DNA of 64,000 nucleotides from assembly GCA_963824985.1 (NCBI GenBank), contig CAWGRQ010000039.1, forward strand, positions 1-64,000, written 5' to 3'. Below are positions 1-8,868 of this stretch, piece by piece. The translations under genes were made by a program, and so were the position numbers. Under the pieces are notes generated by a model. The model saw nothing but the letters and a program-made list of their open reading frames with translations. It was not told the DNA's origin and did not search any database. The stretch comes from JAFNAG01 sp963824985 (lineage in GTDB: Bacteria > Acidobacteriota > UBA6911). Position 1 is the stretch's first letter, and the number at the start of each line of letters is the position of its first letter.

Positions 1-164
1 TTATTACAGTCACTGCGAACTCATAGGAGCCGGATGAGCCATAAGAGATTTAATGCGTGCAGGCGACACCACGGCCATGACGGGCGCCGGCAGGGTCGCT
101 AATCGCCTTCGGAGGGGAGCATTCCATAATGCATCCCCCCGAAGTGTTTCCGGGAGATGAATCC

Positions 165-3100
165 ATGAGACGAGTTCTGATTCTTGCAGCAATAGCGGCG
201 TTGTTCACGGTAGCCGGCATCGCTACAGGCCAGCAGTCGGGCTCCGACCGGTTGACGGCCGACATGTTTTCCGCGATGGAGATTCGGGGTCTCGGCCCTA
301 CGCTGGTCACCGGCCGCGTGGCCGACATCGAAATCGACCCGAATGATTCGAACACCTACTACGTGGCGTCCTCGTTTGGCGGCCTGTGGAAGTCGGTCAA
401 TCGCGGATTCACGTTTACCCAGATTTTCCCGCGATCGGGCGAGGTCCAGGCCTTTTCGCTGTGCTGCGTGGTCGTAGATCCGAAGGACTCGAATGTCGTC
501 TGGCTCGGCACGGGAGAAAACGCCAGCCAGCGAAGCGCCCACTTCGGCACCGGGCTCTACAAGTCGACGGACGCGGGCAAGAACTGGGTGCGAGTCGGCC
601 TGGAGAAATCCGAGCGCATCGGCAAGATTCTGATCGATCCGCGCAACTCGAATGTGGTGTGGGTTGCATCCCAGGGTCCGCTGTTTTCAGCCGGCGGAGA
701 CCGGGGTCTGTACAAGCTACCGACGGCGGCAAGACGTGGACCCGGTCGCTGTTCATCAATGACGACACCGGCGTGACCGACCTTGCCTTTGATCCGACCA
801 ATCCGGATACGCTGTTTGCCGGCACCTACCAGCGACGGCGGCACGTCGGCCAGATGATCGGCGGCGGCCCGGACGGCGGAGTCTTCCGGACGACCGACGG
901 CGGCAAAAACTGGGACAAGTTGAAGAACGGACTGCCTCCCGGTGAGGTCGGCCGGATCGCGCTGGCGGCCGATCCCAAGGTCAAAGGACGCATCTACGCT
1001 CTGATCGACGCGAAGATGCCCGGCGGAGCCCGTGGGCGTGGCGAAGAGCCGCCTATGGCAGCAGCGGCGGATCCGCAGGCCCGTGGCCGTGGCGCGGCGG
1101 CGGCGCCGCAGGCTCGTGGTCGCGGCGCAGCACCGGCGGCGGAGCCGCCACCCTTGCCGCCTGCGCCGACCGCAGACAACGCGCGGGGTTTCTACCGATC
1201 AATGACAACGGCAACTCGTGGACGAGGATGTCGGATTATCGAGGCGGCGGTCCCGCCTACTACAGGGTGCGATCACTGTCGATCCCCGGCATCCCGACAC
1301 GATCTGGTCGGTCAACGTGAACTTCCAGTGGAGCCGCGACGGCGGCCGTACGTGGTCCAACATCGGCATCGAGAACAGCACGGCGGACATGGGCGTCAGC
1401 GGCGCTTTCAACGTGCACGTCGACCATCATGAGGTCGCCTTCGATCCGAAAGATCCAAAAGCATACCCCCTCATCGGCAACGACGGCGGCGCGTACGAAA
1501 CGTACGACGACGGCGACACCTGGCGCCTGTTTGCCAACCTGCCGATCACTCAGTATTACCTGCGTCTCGGCCGGAAACGAGGAGCCGTTCTATACCGTCT
1601 GCGGCGGCACGCAGGACAACTTTTCGATGTGCGGGCCGTCACGCACCACGCATCTCACCGGTATCCGGACGAGTGACTGGTACGTGACTGCGGGGGGCGA
1701 CGGCTTCCAGAGCCGCCATGATCGGGGCGATCCGAACATCATCTATGCGTCGTCGCAAAGCGGCGGCATTTCCCGGTTCGACCGGCGCACGGGCCGAGGG
1801 ACCAGCATTCGGCCCGGCCCCAACAATACCCTGAACCTGAGCGCCCCTCCCGCACCCGCAGGCAGGGAAGGCGGTGCCGGCGCTGCCGGTGGAGGCACCG
1901 AGGCGGCCGGTCGTGGTGGCGGCGGTCGCGGTGGTGGAACGGGCGACCGGGTCAACTGGGACGCGCCGTACATCACGAGCGCTCATTCGAACACGCGGCT
2001 CTACTGGGCGTCGAATTTCGTGTACCGTTCCGACGATCGCGGCGACACGTGGATGCGGATCAGCCCGGATCTGAGCCGCAATCTCGACTATCGCACACTG
2101 CCCATCATGGGCAAGGTCTGGCCCGAGGATTCGATCGCATTCCATGAGTCGACGACTCCGCTCAGCAATATTGTTTCCATTGATGAATCGCCATTGCTTG
2201 AGGGCATGGTCATTGTCGGAACCGATGACGGCCTGGTGCAGATCACTGAGGACGACGGAGCGAACTGGCGCAAGGTCGAGGATTTTCCCGGTGTGCCCAA
2301 GTGGACCTATGTTTCTGATGTCGCGGCCTCGCCGCGCGACGCGGACGTCATCTTCGTTGCGTTCAACAACTGGCAGGTCGGCGATTACAAGCCGTACATC
2401 GTCAGGAGCGATGATCGCGGCCGTACCTGGAAGAACATCTCGGGCGATCTGCCGCCGCTTCACGATGTGTGGGCGATTGCCCAGGACCACGTCAACGCCA
2501 ACCTGCTGTTTGCGGGAACCGAATTCGGATTGTTCTTCACCGTCGACGGCGGGAGCCACTGGATGCAGCTGCGCGGCGGCATGCCGCCGACGCAGGTGCG
2601 CGACCTTGAGCTTCAGCGGCGTGAGAACGACGTGGTCATGGCAACCTTCGGCAACGGATTCTGGATCCTGGACGATTACAGCGCGCTGCGCGAGGTAAGT
2701 TCCAAGGCGCTGGCCGAGGATGTGCGGCTCTTCCCGCTGCGGCATGTCTATCAATTCCAGCCTTGGGGCGTTGCCAACGCCGGCGCGGCGGGGGTCGCGA
2801 CTCTGGGCGGCAACTACACGACCCGGAATCCGCCGAACGGGGCCGTCTTCACGTATAACGTTCGGGAGGTCCTGGCCGAAGGCACCGAGCTCGTAATCAC
2901 GGTCAGGGACACCCGTGGGAACCAGGTACGACAGCTGACCCTCGACAAGACCGCCGGCCTGAAGCGTATCGAGTGGGACCTGCGGGGAGATCCGCCAACG
3001 CAGCAGCCACAGGCCACGGCCCAACCGGGTCGCGGGGGCCAGGGGGGCGGAGGCTTCGGAGGCGGCCGGGGACGCGGTGGTCCGCCGGTCGAGGCGGGCC

Positions 3101-3213
3101 GCTATTCGGCCCAGCTTGGACTCAAGAAGGGGGACACCGTCACCAACGTCGGGCCTGTCCAGAATTTTCAGGTAAAGCAGCTGCCGCAGCAGAACTACAT
3201 TCTGTACCGGTGA
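165..3213 (+). pseudogene. Secreted sortilin/VPS10-type BNR-repeat protein, broken by four frameshifts
   Basis: The start at 165 is preceded by GGGAG (152-156) and gives a signal peptide (MRRVLILAAIAALF...). The product is a large secreted beta-propeller of the VPS10/sortilin-like family, with repeated DGGKTW-type Asp-box motifs. The reading frame shifts four times: a missing base near 717 (LYK/ATDGGKTW junction), another near 1200 (FYRS/NDNGNSW), a third near 1266 (YYR/AITVDP), and an extra T near 1561 (ITQYY/VSAGNEE). Undoing these gives exactly 1017 codons, and the segments join into one continuous homologue of the intact gene at 16058-18817. Two low-complexity Arg/Gly/Ala-rich stretches (about 1015-1170 and 1840-1945) and a Gly-rich one near 3010-3085 interrupt it. 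It may be a true pseudogene, or an intact gene with sequence errors. Function is unknown; such proteins are often annotated as glycosyl hydrolases without direct evidence. Confidence 0.85.
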
Positions 3214-3230
3214 CGCAATGCGGGATCGAT

Positions 3231-3266
3231 GCAGGGGCGGGTACAGAGCCCGCCCCTGCGCGATTT
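3231..3266 (+). terminator. Hairpin after the sortilin-like gene, probable terminator
   Basis: A perfect 11-bp stem (3231-3241 with 3249-3259) and a 7-nt loop lie 18 nt after the stop codon. Only a short ATTT tract follows, so termination is likely but weakly supported. A REP-type hairpin is the alternative. Confidence 0.5.
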
Positions 3267-3369
3267 CGGCAGAAGTCAGCTTCAGTCAGGCACAGTGCCC
3301 GCGTCATTCCAGTGAGACGCCTCCCCGCAATAGATGAAAGCGCAGCCTGTCCCTCATTTTATGTGAATT

Positions 3370-3753
3370 TCAGGCAATGTCGGCGGTGCTCACCGGCACC
3401 AGCTCGGGACGGCTTCCTGAACGCCATTTGCACCAGCCCTCCACGAGCAGCGCCCCGAGAACCCCAACGATGATGTCGGTGAATTGGTCCGGTATCGTTT
3501 CCGGCAGGAAGACGTGCACGGAAATGTAGAGGAAGAGGATTTCCAGCGCTTCCCAGCCCAGGAGCAGCGCCAGGAGAATGGTCCAGCGGGCCCGTTCGCC
3601 GATGCGGTATCGGCGCGCCAGGAGAATGACGAGCATGCCGCTGAAAAAATGATTAAGACTCCAGAGGTCGAAGAAGAACCAGGGCGACCGGTACAGGACC
3701 GTGTACATGAACGACAGGTCCTGGGTGGCAAAGTGGTGAATGGCTTTCAGCAT
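3370..3753 (-). CDS. Small integral membrane protein of unknown function
   Basis: This is a 127-residue protein with at least three hydrophobic segments: one around FFSGMLVILLA, one around WTILLALLLGWEALEILFLYI, and one around DIIVGVLGALLVEGW. The frame is open further upstream to 3813. I chose the internal ATG at 3753 because the upstream part is polar and Arg/Pro-rich and looks non-coding, although no strong ribosome site supports either start. It is convergent with the sortilin-like pseudogene and stands alone. I recognise no catalytic motif. A role in the cytoplasmic membrane is all that can be said. Confidence 0.6.
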   Translation of the reverse strand: MLKAIHHFATQDLSFMYTVLYRSPWFFFDLWSLNHFFSGMLVILLARRYRIGERARWTILLALLLGWEALEILFLYISVHVFLPETIPDQFTDIIVGVLGALLVEGWCKWRSGSRPELVPVSTADIA

Positions 3754-4023
3754 GTTTTCAGGCTTTCTCTGTACCGGCTCCGCAAACTTCCTGGCCGGGC
3801 TGAACCCGGCCATACGAATGATCGATACCGCAGCGCACCGATGCTTCGGTCGTCGGGATCTCCGCTCTGGGACTTATCGGGTTCCCCCTCTCGCGCCATA
3901 AGCGGGAACTTATAGGGGATTCCTCCGCCCGACGCAAGCACAAGATGAAGCAGTGCGGCTGTCTCCTCAACGATGTGCGTTTCGCCCTGGCCTCGCCCAA
4001 GCGGATCCTGCTCCGAAAATAGC

Positions 4024-4101
4024 TCTTTGCGCCCTCGCGCCCTTGCGTCATTGCGTTAAAAAAAATCAACGCAAGGACGCCAAGACGCAAAGTCGCAAAG
4101 C
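4024..4101. repeat. Imperfect inverted repeat built of GCAAAGACGCAAGG-type units
   Basis: The left arm (CTTTGCGCCCTCGCGCCC...) and the right arm (...GCAAGGACGCCAAGACGCAAAG) are imperfect reverse complements around an A-rich centre at about 4057-4067. The same unit recurs inside the two longer elements at 15669-15874 and 62764-63059, so this is a short relative of that family. Confidence 0.7.
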
Positions 4102-4108
4102 CAAAAGA

Positions 4109-4165
4109 TTTTCATGCGTCACCGGGTGCGCCATAGCGCATGAGAAGCTGCTCCGAAAACAGCGG
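4109..4165 (+). repeat. Direct repeat DR, copy 1
   Basis: It begins TTTTCATGCGTCACCGGG and ends GCTCCGAAAACAGCGG. It is about 90% identical by eye to copy 2 at 4413-4470. The unit contains an inner ATGCG...CGCAT dyad. Copy 1 lies to the left of the first inverted-repeat element. Confidence 0.8.
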
Positions 4166-4195
4166 CAATTCCGGTGCCGATCAACCGATCCGTTT

Positions 4196-4388
4196 CTGTG
4201 CCGCCCTTCAGGGCTGGAGATCTTGGCACCTCAACCCAGGGCTTACGCCCTGGGCTGTGCTATAACGCCCTTCAGGGCTGAGCATCTCGCCCATGGGAAA
4301 ACCCCGAAGGGGTGGCGCGGCAAAGCCCAGGGCGTGAGCCCTGGGGACTGGGGATCAACCTGGCCAGAGCCCTGAAAGGGCGGCACAG
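4196..4388. repeat. Inverted-repeat element 1 (193 bp, MITE/REP-like)
   Basis: The ends are near-perfect inverted repeats: CTGTGCCGCCCTTCAGGGCT at 4196-4215 against 4368-4388, differing by one inserted base. Inside are an 8-bp perfect hairpin (CCCAGGGC/GCCCTGGG, 4235-4254), a second CCCTTCAGGG unit (4268-4278) and a third hairpin of the same CCCAGGGC type (4326-4345). There is no coding capacity. Direct repeats DR1 and DR2 flank it. Confidence 0.8.
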
Positions 4389-4412
4389 TGAAATGGCGAT
4401 GGGAGCTTAACA

Positions 4413-4470
4413 TTTTCATGCGTCACCGGGTGCGCCATGGGCGCATGAGGAGCTGCTCCGAAAACAGCGG
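4413..4470 (+). repeat. Direct repeat DR, copy 2
   Basis: It matches copy 1 almost base for base (TTTTCATGCGTCACCGGGTG ... CTCCGAAAACAGCGGG). It separates element 1 from element 2. Confidence 0.8.
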
Positions 4471-4522
4471 GAATGGCGATAACCTTCGGGGTCGTAATCG
4501 AATGGCACTAAGATAAGGTGAG

Positions 4523-4753
4523 ATTTTTCTGTCGCCCCGCCGGGGCTGTCGATCTATTTCCGCGTGAACCCCGGGCCGCGCTGCGCTTGCCCGGGGCTAC
4601 TGTCTCGCGCGCCTCCGGCGCGAAGTCCGACTGCAATCCATCGGGCTTGCGCGGAGCACCTGCCCCGGAGGGGCAAAAAAGAAAGTAGCCGGGGGCAAGC
4701 GCAGCCCCCGGTGAGTCAATCGGAATCAAGAGCCCCAGCGGGGCGAAAGAAAT
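4523..4753. repeat. Inverted-repeat element 2 (about 231 bp, MITE/REP-like)
   Basis: The left end ATTTTTCTGTCGCCCCGCCG is mirrored by the right end CGGGGCGAAAGAAAT (4739-4753). A second inner inverted pair is CCCGGGCCGCGCTGCGCTTG (about 4570) against CAAGCGCAGCCCCCGG (about 4696-4711). The layout is the same as element 1 (outer palindromic end, inner GC-rich hairpins) but the sequence differs. Confidence 0.75.
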
Positions 4754-4837
4754 CCACCTCGTCCTCACAGCTGATGCAATGATTTGGCACATCCTCGTCC
4801 ACTCCTTATCTTTGTGCCATTCGGGTTGGAATCGGTA

Positions 4838-4877
4838 TCGCTATCGAAACCGGGACCGACCCCAGTTTCGATAGCGA
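4838..4877. repeat. Perfect 13-bp inverted repeat
   Basis: TCGCTATCGAAAC at 4838-4850 pairs exactly with GTTTCGATAGCGA at 4865-4877 across a 14-nt loop. No T-run follows and the nearest genes are more than 190 bp away, so it is more likely a repeat unit than a terminator. Confidence 0.8.
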
Positions 4878-4906
4878 CCCCGACGGTATCTCCCCTGCCG
4901 CCAGTC

Positions 4907-4965
4907 TTTTTCATGCGTCGCAGGGTGCGCCGCGGGCGCGTGAGAGCCTGCTTCTAAAACCGCGG
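4907..4965 (+). repeat. Direct repeat DR, copy 3 (diverged)
   Basis: TTTTCATGCGTCGCAGGGTG through CTAAAACCGCGG corresponds to copies 1 and 2 with more substitutions. It lies to the right of element 2, so the three DR copies bracket both inverted-repeat elements. Confidence 0.7.
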
Positions 4966-5072
4966 GGAGCGTGTTACCCTACTGCGCGTCAGGTTCGGCC
5001 CTATAAGCCCAGGCATGCGGATGTAAGCGCCACATGTCATTGATGGACCATCCGTCCGGATTCAGGAATTCC

Positions 5073-6194
5073 ATGTCATTTTTCGCGATGGCGATGAAAA
5101 ACGTGTTGCGGCGTCCGGCCCGCAGTTTTCTCACGGCCATGGGGGTTGCGATCGGGATTGCCGCCGTCGTCACCCTTGTCAGCCTGGCGTGGGGATTTGA
5201 ACGATCGTGGTCCGATGCCTATCAGGCACGAGGGGCCGACCTGATGGTCGGCAGGTTCACCACCCAACGCCCCATGCCTTCGCCCTTCCCGGTCACGGTC
5301 AGCGCCGAGATCATGAAGATGCCCCAGGTCGAGCAGGCAGTCGGCGCTCTTACCGATTTGATCAGCATTGAGGATGCGTCTTCCATCATCGTCCACGGCT
5401 GGGAACCGAACAGCTTCGTCTGGCAGCACCTCACGCTGCTGGAGGGGCGCTGGCCGGCCGATGACGAGGAACGCACCGTGGTTCTCGGCAATATCGCCGC
5501 CGAGATCCTGCGGAAATCCCTGGGCGACACGGTCCAGATCGAAGCCCTGGAATACCGGGTGTGCGGGCGATTCGCAAGCCAGGCATTGACGGAAAACGGC
5601 TCCGTGGTGATGTCCCTGAAGCAACTCCAGGCTGTAACCGGCCGCGAGGGCCTGGTCAACTCGATCCTGCTCAAACTCAAGCCCGACGCCGGTCCGGAGG
5701 CCGCAAACCAGGTGCGCGCCCTGGTGCGTGAGCGGCTTAACGGTTTTGGCGCCTATAGTGCCGGGGAGGCCGTCCGACATAACATCGGCATTCAGGCGGC
5801 GAAGGCGATGAGCCTGGCAACCTCGCTGATAGCGCTCGTTATCGGTTCGGTCGGGATCATGAACACCATTCTCATGAGCGTCATCGAGCGGCTGCACGAA
5901 ATCGCGGTGCTGCTCGCGCTCGGCTGGAGACGCGCCCGCATTCTCAAAATGATTCTGATCGAATCGGTTCTGGTCAGCCTGATTGGAGGCCTGCTCGGAA
6001 TTGCCCTTGGGTTGCTGGCGCTGCACGGGCTGGAACTGGCTCCCTGGTTCCGTGGAAAGATCGAGACTGAACCAACCGGAGCCCTTCTGGCCATGGCACT
6101 GCTCATCTCGGTGGGTATGGGCGCCTTCGGCGGCCTCTATCCGGCATGGCGCGGCGCCCGCGTCCTGATCGTCGAGGGACTGCACCATGAGTGA
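5073..6194 (+). CDS. ABC transporter permease, MacB/FtsX (LolE-like) type
   Basis: This 373-residue inner-membrane protein has the MacB/FtsX layout. An N-terminal membrane helix (FLTAMGVAIGIAAVVTLVSL) follows the typical NVLRRPARS lead. A periplasmic domain of about 200 residues comes next. Three C-terminal helices start with the family motif GSVGIMNTILMSVIERLHEI. The start at 5073 has AGGA at 5064-5067; an upstream in-frame ATG at 5034 lacks a good site. The gene overlaps the LolA-like gene by 8 bp, so the two are probably co-translated. No ATPase gene adjoins it. The nearest, at 8862-9578, is convergent and is a plausible partner. Likely role: moving a lipoprotein or other periplasm-facing substrate out of the inner membrane. 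Confidence 0.85.
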   Translation: MSFFAMAMKNVLRRPARSFLTAMGVAIGIAAVVTLVSLAWGFERSWSDAYQARGADLMVGRFTTQRPMPSPFPVTVSAEIMKMPQVEQAVGALTDLISIEDASSIIVHGWEPNSFVWQHLTLLEGRWPADDEERTVVLGNIAAEILRKSLGDTVQIEALEYRVCGRFASQALTENGSVVMSLKQLQAVTGREGLVNSILLKLKPDAGPEAANQVRALVRERLNGFGAYSAGEAVRHNIGIQAAKAMSLATSLIALVIGSVGIMNTILMSVIERLHEIAVLLALGWRRARILKMILIESVLVSLIGGLLGIALGLLALHGLELAPWFRGKIETEPTGALLAMALLISVGMGAFGGLYPAWRGARVLIVEGLHHE

Positions 6195-7059
6195 GGTCGC
6201 ACGGTCACCCCAGGCACCAAGAAATCCACTTCGCCGATTGGGGCCCGCGCACGTCATCGCCCTGACCATTGCGCTCTGCGGATCCGTATTCGCTATCCAG
6301 AAACAGAGCGCAGAGCCCGCGCTCCAGGGCCGGGAACTGGCGAAACGCGTCCTGAAGGCTCAGGAAACTTCCGGTTTTCAGATTCGCGCCCGCGTGATCC
6401 TCGGGGATGACACGGATGAAGCCCGCCGACCTGTCATACTTCAGGTCCGCATCGCCGGCCGGCGCGAAAACGGGCGACAGAAAGTTCTGTACCAGGTTTT
6501 CTGGCCAACCTCGTTGAAAGGGTATGCGGCTGTGATCGAGCAGGGGCAGGGCCCGGAAGTTTCAGGATTCGTGTTTGAGCCGCCTGACCGGGTCACGCCG
6601 CTGGCTCCGGCCGTTTTGAGATCTTCCTTTGCCGGATCGGGGCTGACCCTCGAAGACCTCGCCGAAAACTTCTGGCGCTGGCCCCGGCAGCGCGTTACCG
6701 GGCAGGGACAGGCCGGCAAGCAGGCGTGCACGGTCCTCGAATCACAACCATCGCCGGATCTGGACACCGCATATGCATCGGTCCGAAGCTGCGTCGACAC
6801 CAAGAAGGCCACACCGCTCTGGGTGGAGAAGTATGGGGCGGACGGCAAGCTGGTAAAGCGCATCTCCTTTGAGACGCCCGATCGCAAGAACCGCGACCAG
6901 GATTTCCGCGTATCCATGGTCGTTGATGGCAGCCCTTATGTCCCCAGGACGCGGGTCGAGATTCTGAAGAGCGACCGCGGCATCAAGATCTCCCCCGATG
7001 AGTTCTCGCTCGAGCGGCTGAAAAGCCTCGTCAGCAAGCTCCCTCTTATCCTTCCCTGA
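6187..7059 (+). CDS. LolA-like outer-membrane lipoprotein-sorting protein
   Basis: This 290-residue protein has one N-terminal hydrophobic segment (HVIALTIALCGSVFAI) that acts as a signal peptide or anchor. A beta-rich domain follows, resembling the periplasmic lipoprotein-sorting family COG2834. Visible landmarks are YQVFWPTSLKGYAAVIEQ, a central helix LEDLAENFWRWPRQRVTG, and KATPLWVEKYGADGKLVKRI, the characteristic strand pair of LolA/LolB-like folds. It overlaps the permease gene by 8 bp. The pair suggests a permease handing substrate to a periplasmic carrier. The family assignment comes from pattern recognition, and the substrate is unknown. A 7-bp hairpin (7069-7087) follows the stop. 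Confidence 0.7.
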   Translation: MSEVARSPQAPRNPLRRLGPAHVIALTIALCGSVFAIQKQSAEPALQGRELAKRVLKAQETSGFQIRARVILGDDTDEARRPVILQVRIAGRRENGRQKVLYQVFWPTSLKGYAAVIEQGQGPEVSGFVFEPPDRVTPLAPAVLRSSFAGSGLTLEDLAENFWRWPRQRVTGQGQAGKQACTVLESQPSPDLDTAYASVRSCVDTKKATPLWVEKYGADGKLVKRISFETPDRKNRDQDFRVSMVVDGSPYVPRTRVEILKSDRGIKISPDEFSLERLKSLVSKLPLILP

Positions 7060-7331
7060 TGAAATTGCACACGGAACCGGTCCGTGTTCGTTCGCGTTCT
7101 TGCGTGTCCCGTCCGAATTTCAGGCAATGGCCATGATATTGCCCTGCAATTGATGTAAAATCGTTCCAGGCCGGCCCAAAACCAGATCTCGGATCAGGGA
7201 GATGGGCGGCCTGCTCAGAAAGCGGGCATCGCCGATCGGTGCGGGGTCCGGGTTTCAGCCTGTCTCCACGTACCGTGCATCGTCGGGTGCGCAACCGGGC
7301 ACGGCCCCCTGTTTCCACAAAGGAAGGGAAT

Positions 7332-7778
7332 GTGAAATCTATATCCATTTCGACCAGACTGCGCGAACTGCTGGGAGACACGGCCTGTGACATCCTCAAC
7401 GGGTCTTTCGACGCTACGTGCCATCGGGTTGTATATGGCGCCGCGCCGGCGGCCGGGCGCATCGAGAACCTGTCGGTAGCCGGAAGCCGCCCGTTATCCA
7501 GTGCCGAGGTGACTGCGCTGCGGCAGAGCCTGAGCGACGATGCTACATGGCGGTGGGACCTCATCACGCGCCATCGCCCGGTTCCCGAGGTGCTGTTCGA
7601 GCTCATACTCGGGGACCTGCGCGCCGTGTTCGTGCTGGATCGTCGCGGGCTGAAGCTGGGGCTGCTCCGCGACCGGACTATCCACGCCCGGGACCTTGAC
7701 GCCGGCTCTCCCGGCGCCCTGGCTCTGGCTCAGATCGTCAAATCATCCGACTCCACCCCCGGAAGCGAGGCGAAATAA
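7332..7778 (+). CDS. Unknown 148-residue protein paired with a caspase-like protease
   Basis: The best start is GTG at 7332, directly after the strong ribosome site AGGAAGGGA (7321-7329). The product is cytoplasmic with no membrane segment or signal. Its C-terminal half (VLFELILGDLRAVFVLDRRG) looks like a mixed alpha/beta fold. I recognise no family. The stop is one base before the ATG of the caspase-like gene, so the two are almost certainly one transcript. That context makes it a candidate substrate, inhibitor or adaptor of the protease; this is inference only. Confidence 0.7.
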   Translation: MKSISISTRLRELLGDTACDILNGSFDATCHRVVYGAAPAAGRIENLSVAGSRPLSSAEVTALRQSLSDDATWRWDLITRHRPVPEVLFELILGDLRAVFVLDRRGLKLGLLRDRTIHARDLDAGSPGALALAQIVKSSDSTPGSEAK

Positions 7779-7779
7779 C

Positions 7780-8868
7780 ATGGCTGCTATCCACATGATT
7801 CTCGTTGCGGACCTGGATGACCCCAACATAGGCGTATCCTGCGGCGTGGATCTTCGGGCGGTGGGGGAACTCATGTCGGTGGCCTCCGCGCAAACCGGCA
7901 TGGAGCTCCGGACCACCGAGATCACCGGCAGAAATTTCGGTGCTGAGCAGATCGCTTCAGCTGTCCGCGACCTCTCCCCCGATCGCGAGGACACAGTGGT
8001 TTTTTACTATTCGGGCCACGGAGCGCGTGGTGAATCCAAGGTTGATGCCTGGCCTGTGCTCAGCCTGGGTTCCCCGGGGCCGCCGTTTGACTCTTTCGAT
8101 CTCGCCTGGATCTACCGGATCCTGCACGGCAAGCAGCCGCGCATGCTCCTTATGTTTGTCGATTGCTGCCAGCAGTTGTTGCCGGATGAAATGCTCAGCG
8201 AGACCAGTCCCACAGACTTGCGGAGCCTGGCGGACCTTCACAGCGTGACCAACTTCCGACTCCTGTTCCAGGCGTTCGAGGGCGAAGTGCTGCTCATGTC
8301 GTGCAAACCGGGCCAGCTTTCCGGCTGCAATCAATCAGTGGGCGGTTTCTTCACGGCAACCTTTCTCGAAGCGCTTCGCTCAGCCGTCAACGCCACGCGG
8401 ACGCCAAGCTGGGAAACCATCGCCAGGCTCGGCGCCTGTCCTCCCCGGGCCGAGCAGGAACCGATCTGGAAAGTCGTCGGTGCCTCGCAGATTTCCGAAA
8501 TCCAGATCCCGGGAATGGAGCCGTTTCCGGGGAACTGGGAGATCGGGCAGGCTGAAGCAGCCGGGGAATCCATCCTCGAAATTAGCGCGCGCGCGGCGCA
8601 AACCGAGGCGGCCCTTTGTCGCTCCTGTGGCGGAAGTATGGGCCCGAATGATCGATTCTGCGCCGAATGTGGCGCTCCACGCTCCCTGGCGGGCAATACT
8701 GTCGCCCCGGCACCCGCTCCGTTGCCTGCGGGAAACCAGCCCGCGTCCTATCCCCCATCAAGTCGAATGGACTCCATTCTGCAGCAATCCGAAGAGCGGA
8801 TCGCCCGTGCCAAAAAGGAGAACGAGGATAGATTGGCCCGATTGTTGGGCAGGTTTAAGGATCAGTAG
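7780..8868 (+). CDS. Caspase-like (C14) protease with C-terminal zinc ribbon and helical tail
   Basis: The 362-residue product has a caspase/metacaspase fold at its N-terminus. The catalytic His is in YYSGHG (His80) and the Cys in VDCCQQ (Cys130, aligned with the usual DxCHS). Each follows a hydrophobic strand (DTVVFYY, RMLLMFVD), as the family requires. A Pro-rich linker surrounds a four-Cys zinc ribbon (CRSC...CAEC, Cys280/283/294/297). The tail (about 330-362) is highly charged and probably helical or coiled. The Gln in DCCQ replaces the common His. The gene is translationally close to the small upstream gene, and its 3' end overlaps the convergent ABC ATPase gene by 7 bp. Likely role: regulated proteolysis in signalling or cell death. 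There are no membrane segments. Confidence 0.8.
   Translation: MAAIHMILVADLDDPNIGVSCGVDLRAVGELMSVASAQTGMELRTTEITGRNFGAEQIASAVRDLSPDREDTVVFYYSGHGARGESKVDAWPVLSLGSPGPPFDSFDLAWIYRILHGKQPRMLLMFVDCCQQLLPDEMLSETSPTDLRSLADLHSVTNFRLLFQAFEGEVLLMSCKPGQLSGCNQSVGGFFTATFLEALRSAVNATRTPSWETIARLGACPPRAEQEPIWKVVGASQISEIQIPGMEPFPGNWEIGQAEAAGESILEISARAAQTEAALCRSCGGSMGPNDRFCAECGAPRSLAGNTVAPAPAPLPAGNQPASYPPSSRMDSILQQSEERIARAKKENEDRLARLLGRFKDQ

Larger units (their letters stand above)
3754..5072. other. Gene-free interval packed with repeats
   Basis: I find no convincing gene in this 1.3 kb. It holds at least seven repeat units, listed separately: a Gcaaagacgcaa-type inverted repeat, three copies of a direct repeat of about 58 bp, two elements with terminal inverted repeats, and one 13-bp perfect hairpin. 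The ORFs here are by-products of the palindromes. Confidence 0.75.

Noticed and set aside
1639..3024. A 461-codon minus-strand frame opposite the frameshifted sortilin-like gene
   Set aside because: The plus strand shows clear sortilin homology with the paralogue at 16058, and the antisense frame has no recognisable fold.
4109..4965. A CRISPR array
   Set aside because: The three direct repeats are 58 bp and spaced by large palindromic elements of differing size, not by short uniform spacers.
3365..7129. An exact 15-nt match GAATTTCAGGCAATG at 3365 and 7115
   Set aside because: A few exact matches of this length are expected by chance in 64 kb and no further similarity surrounds it.
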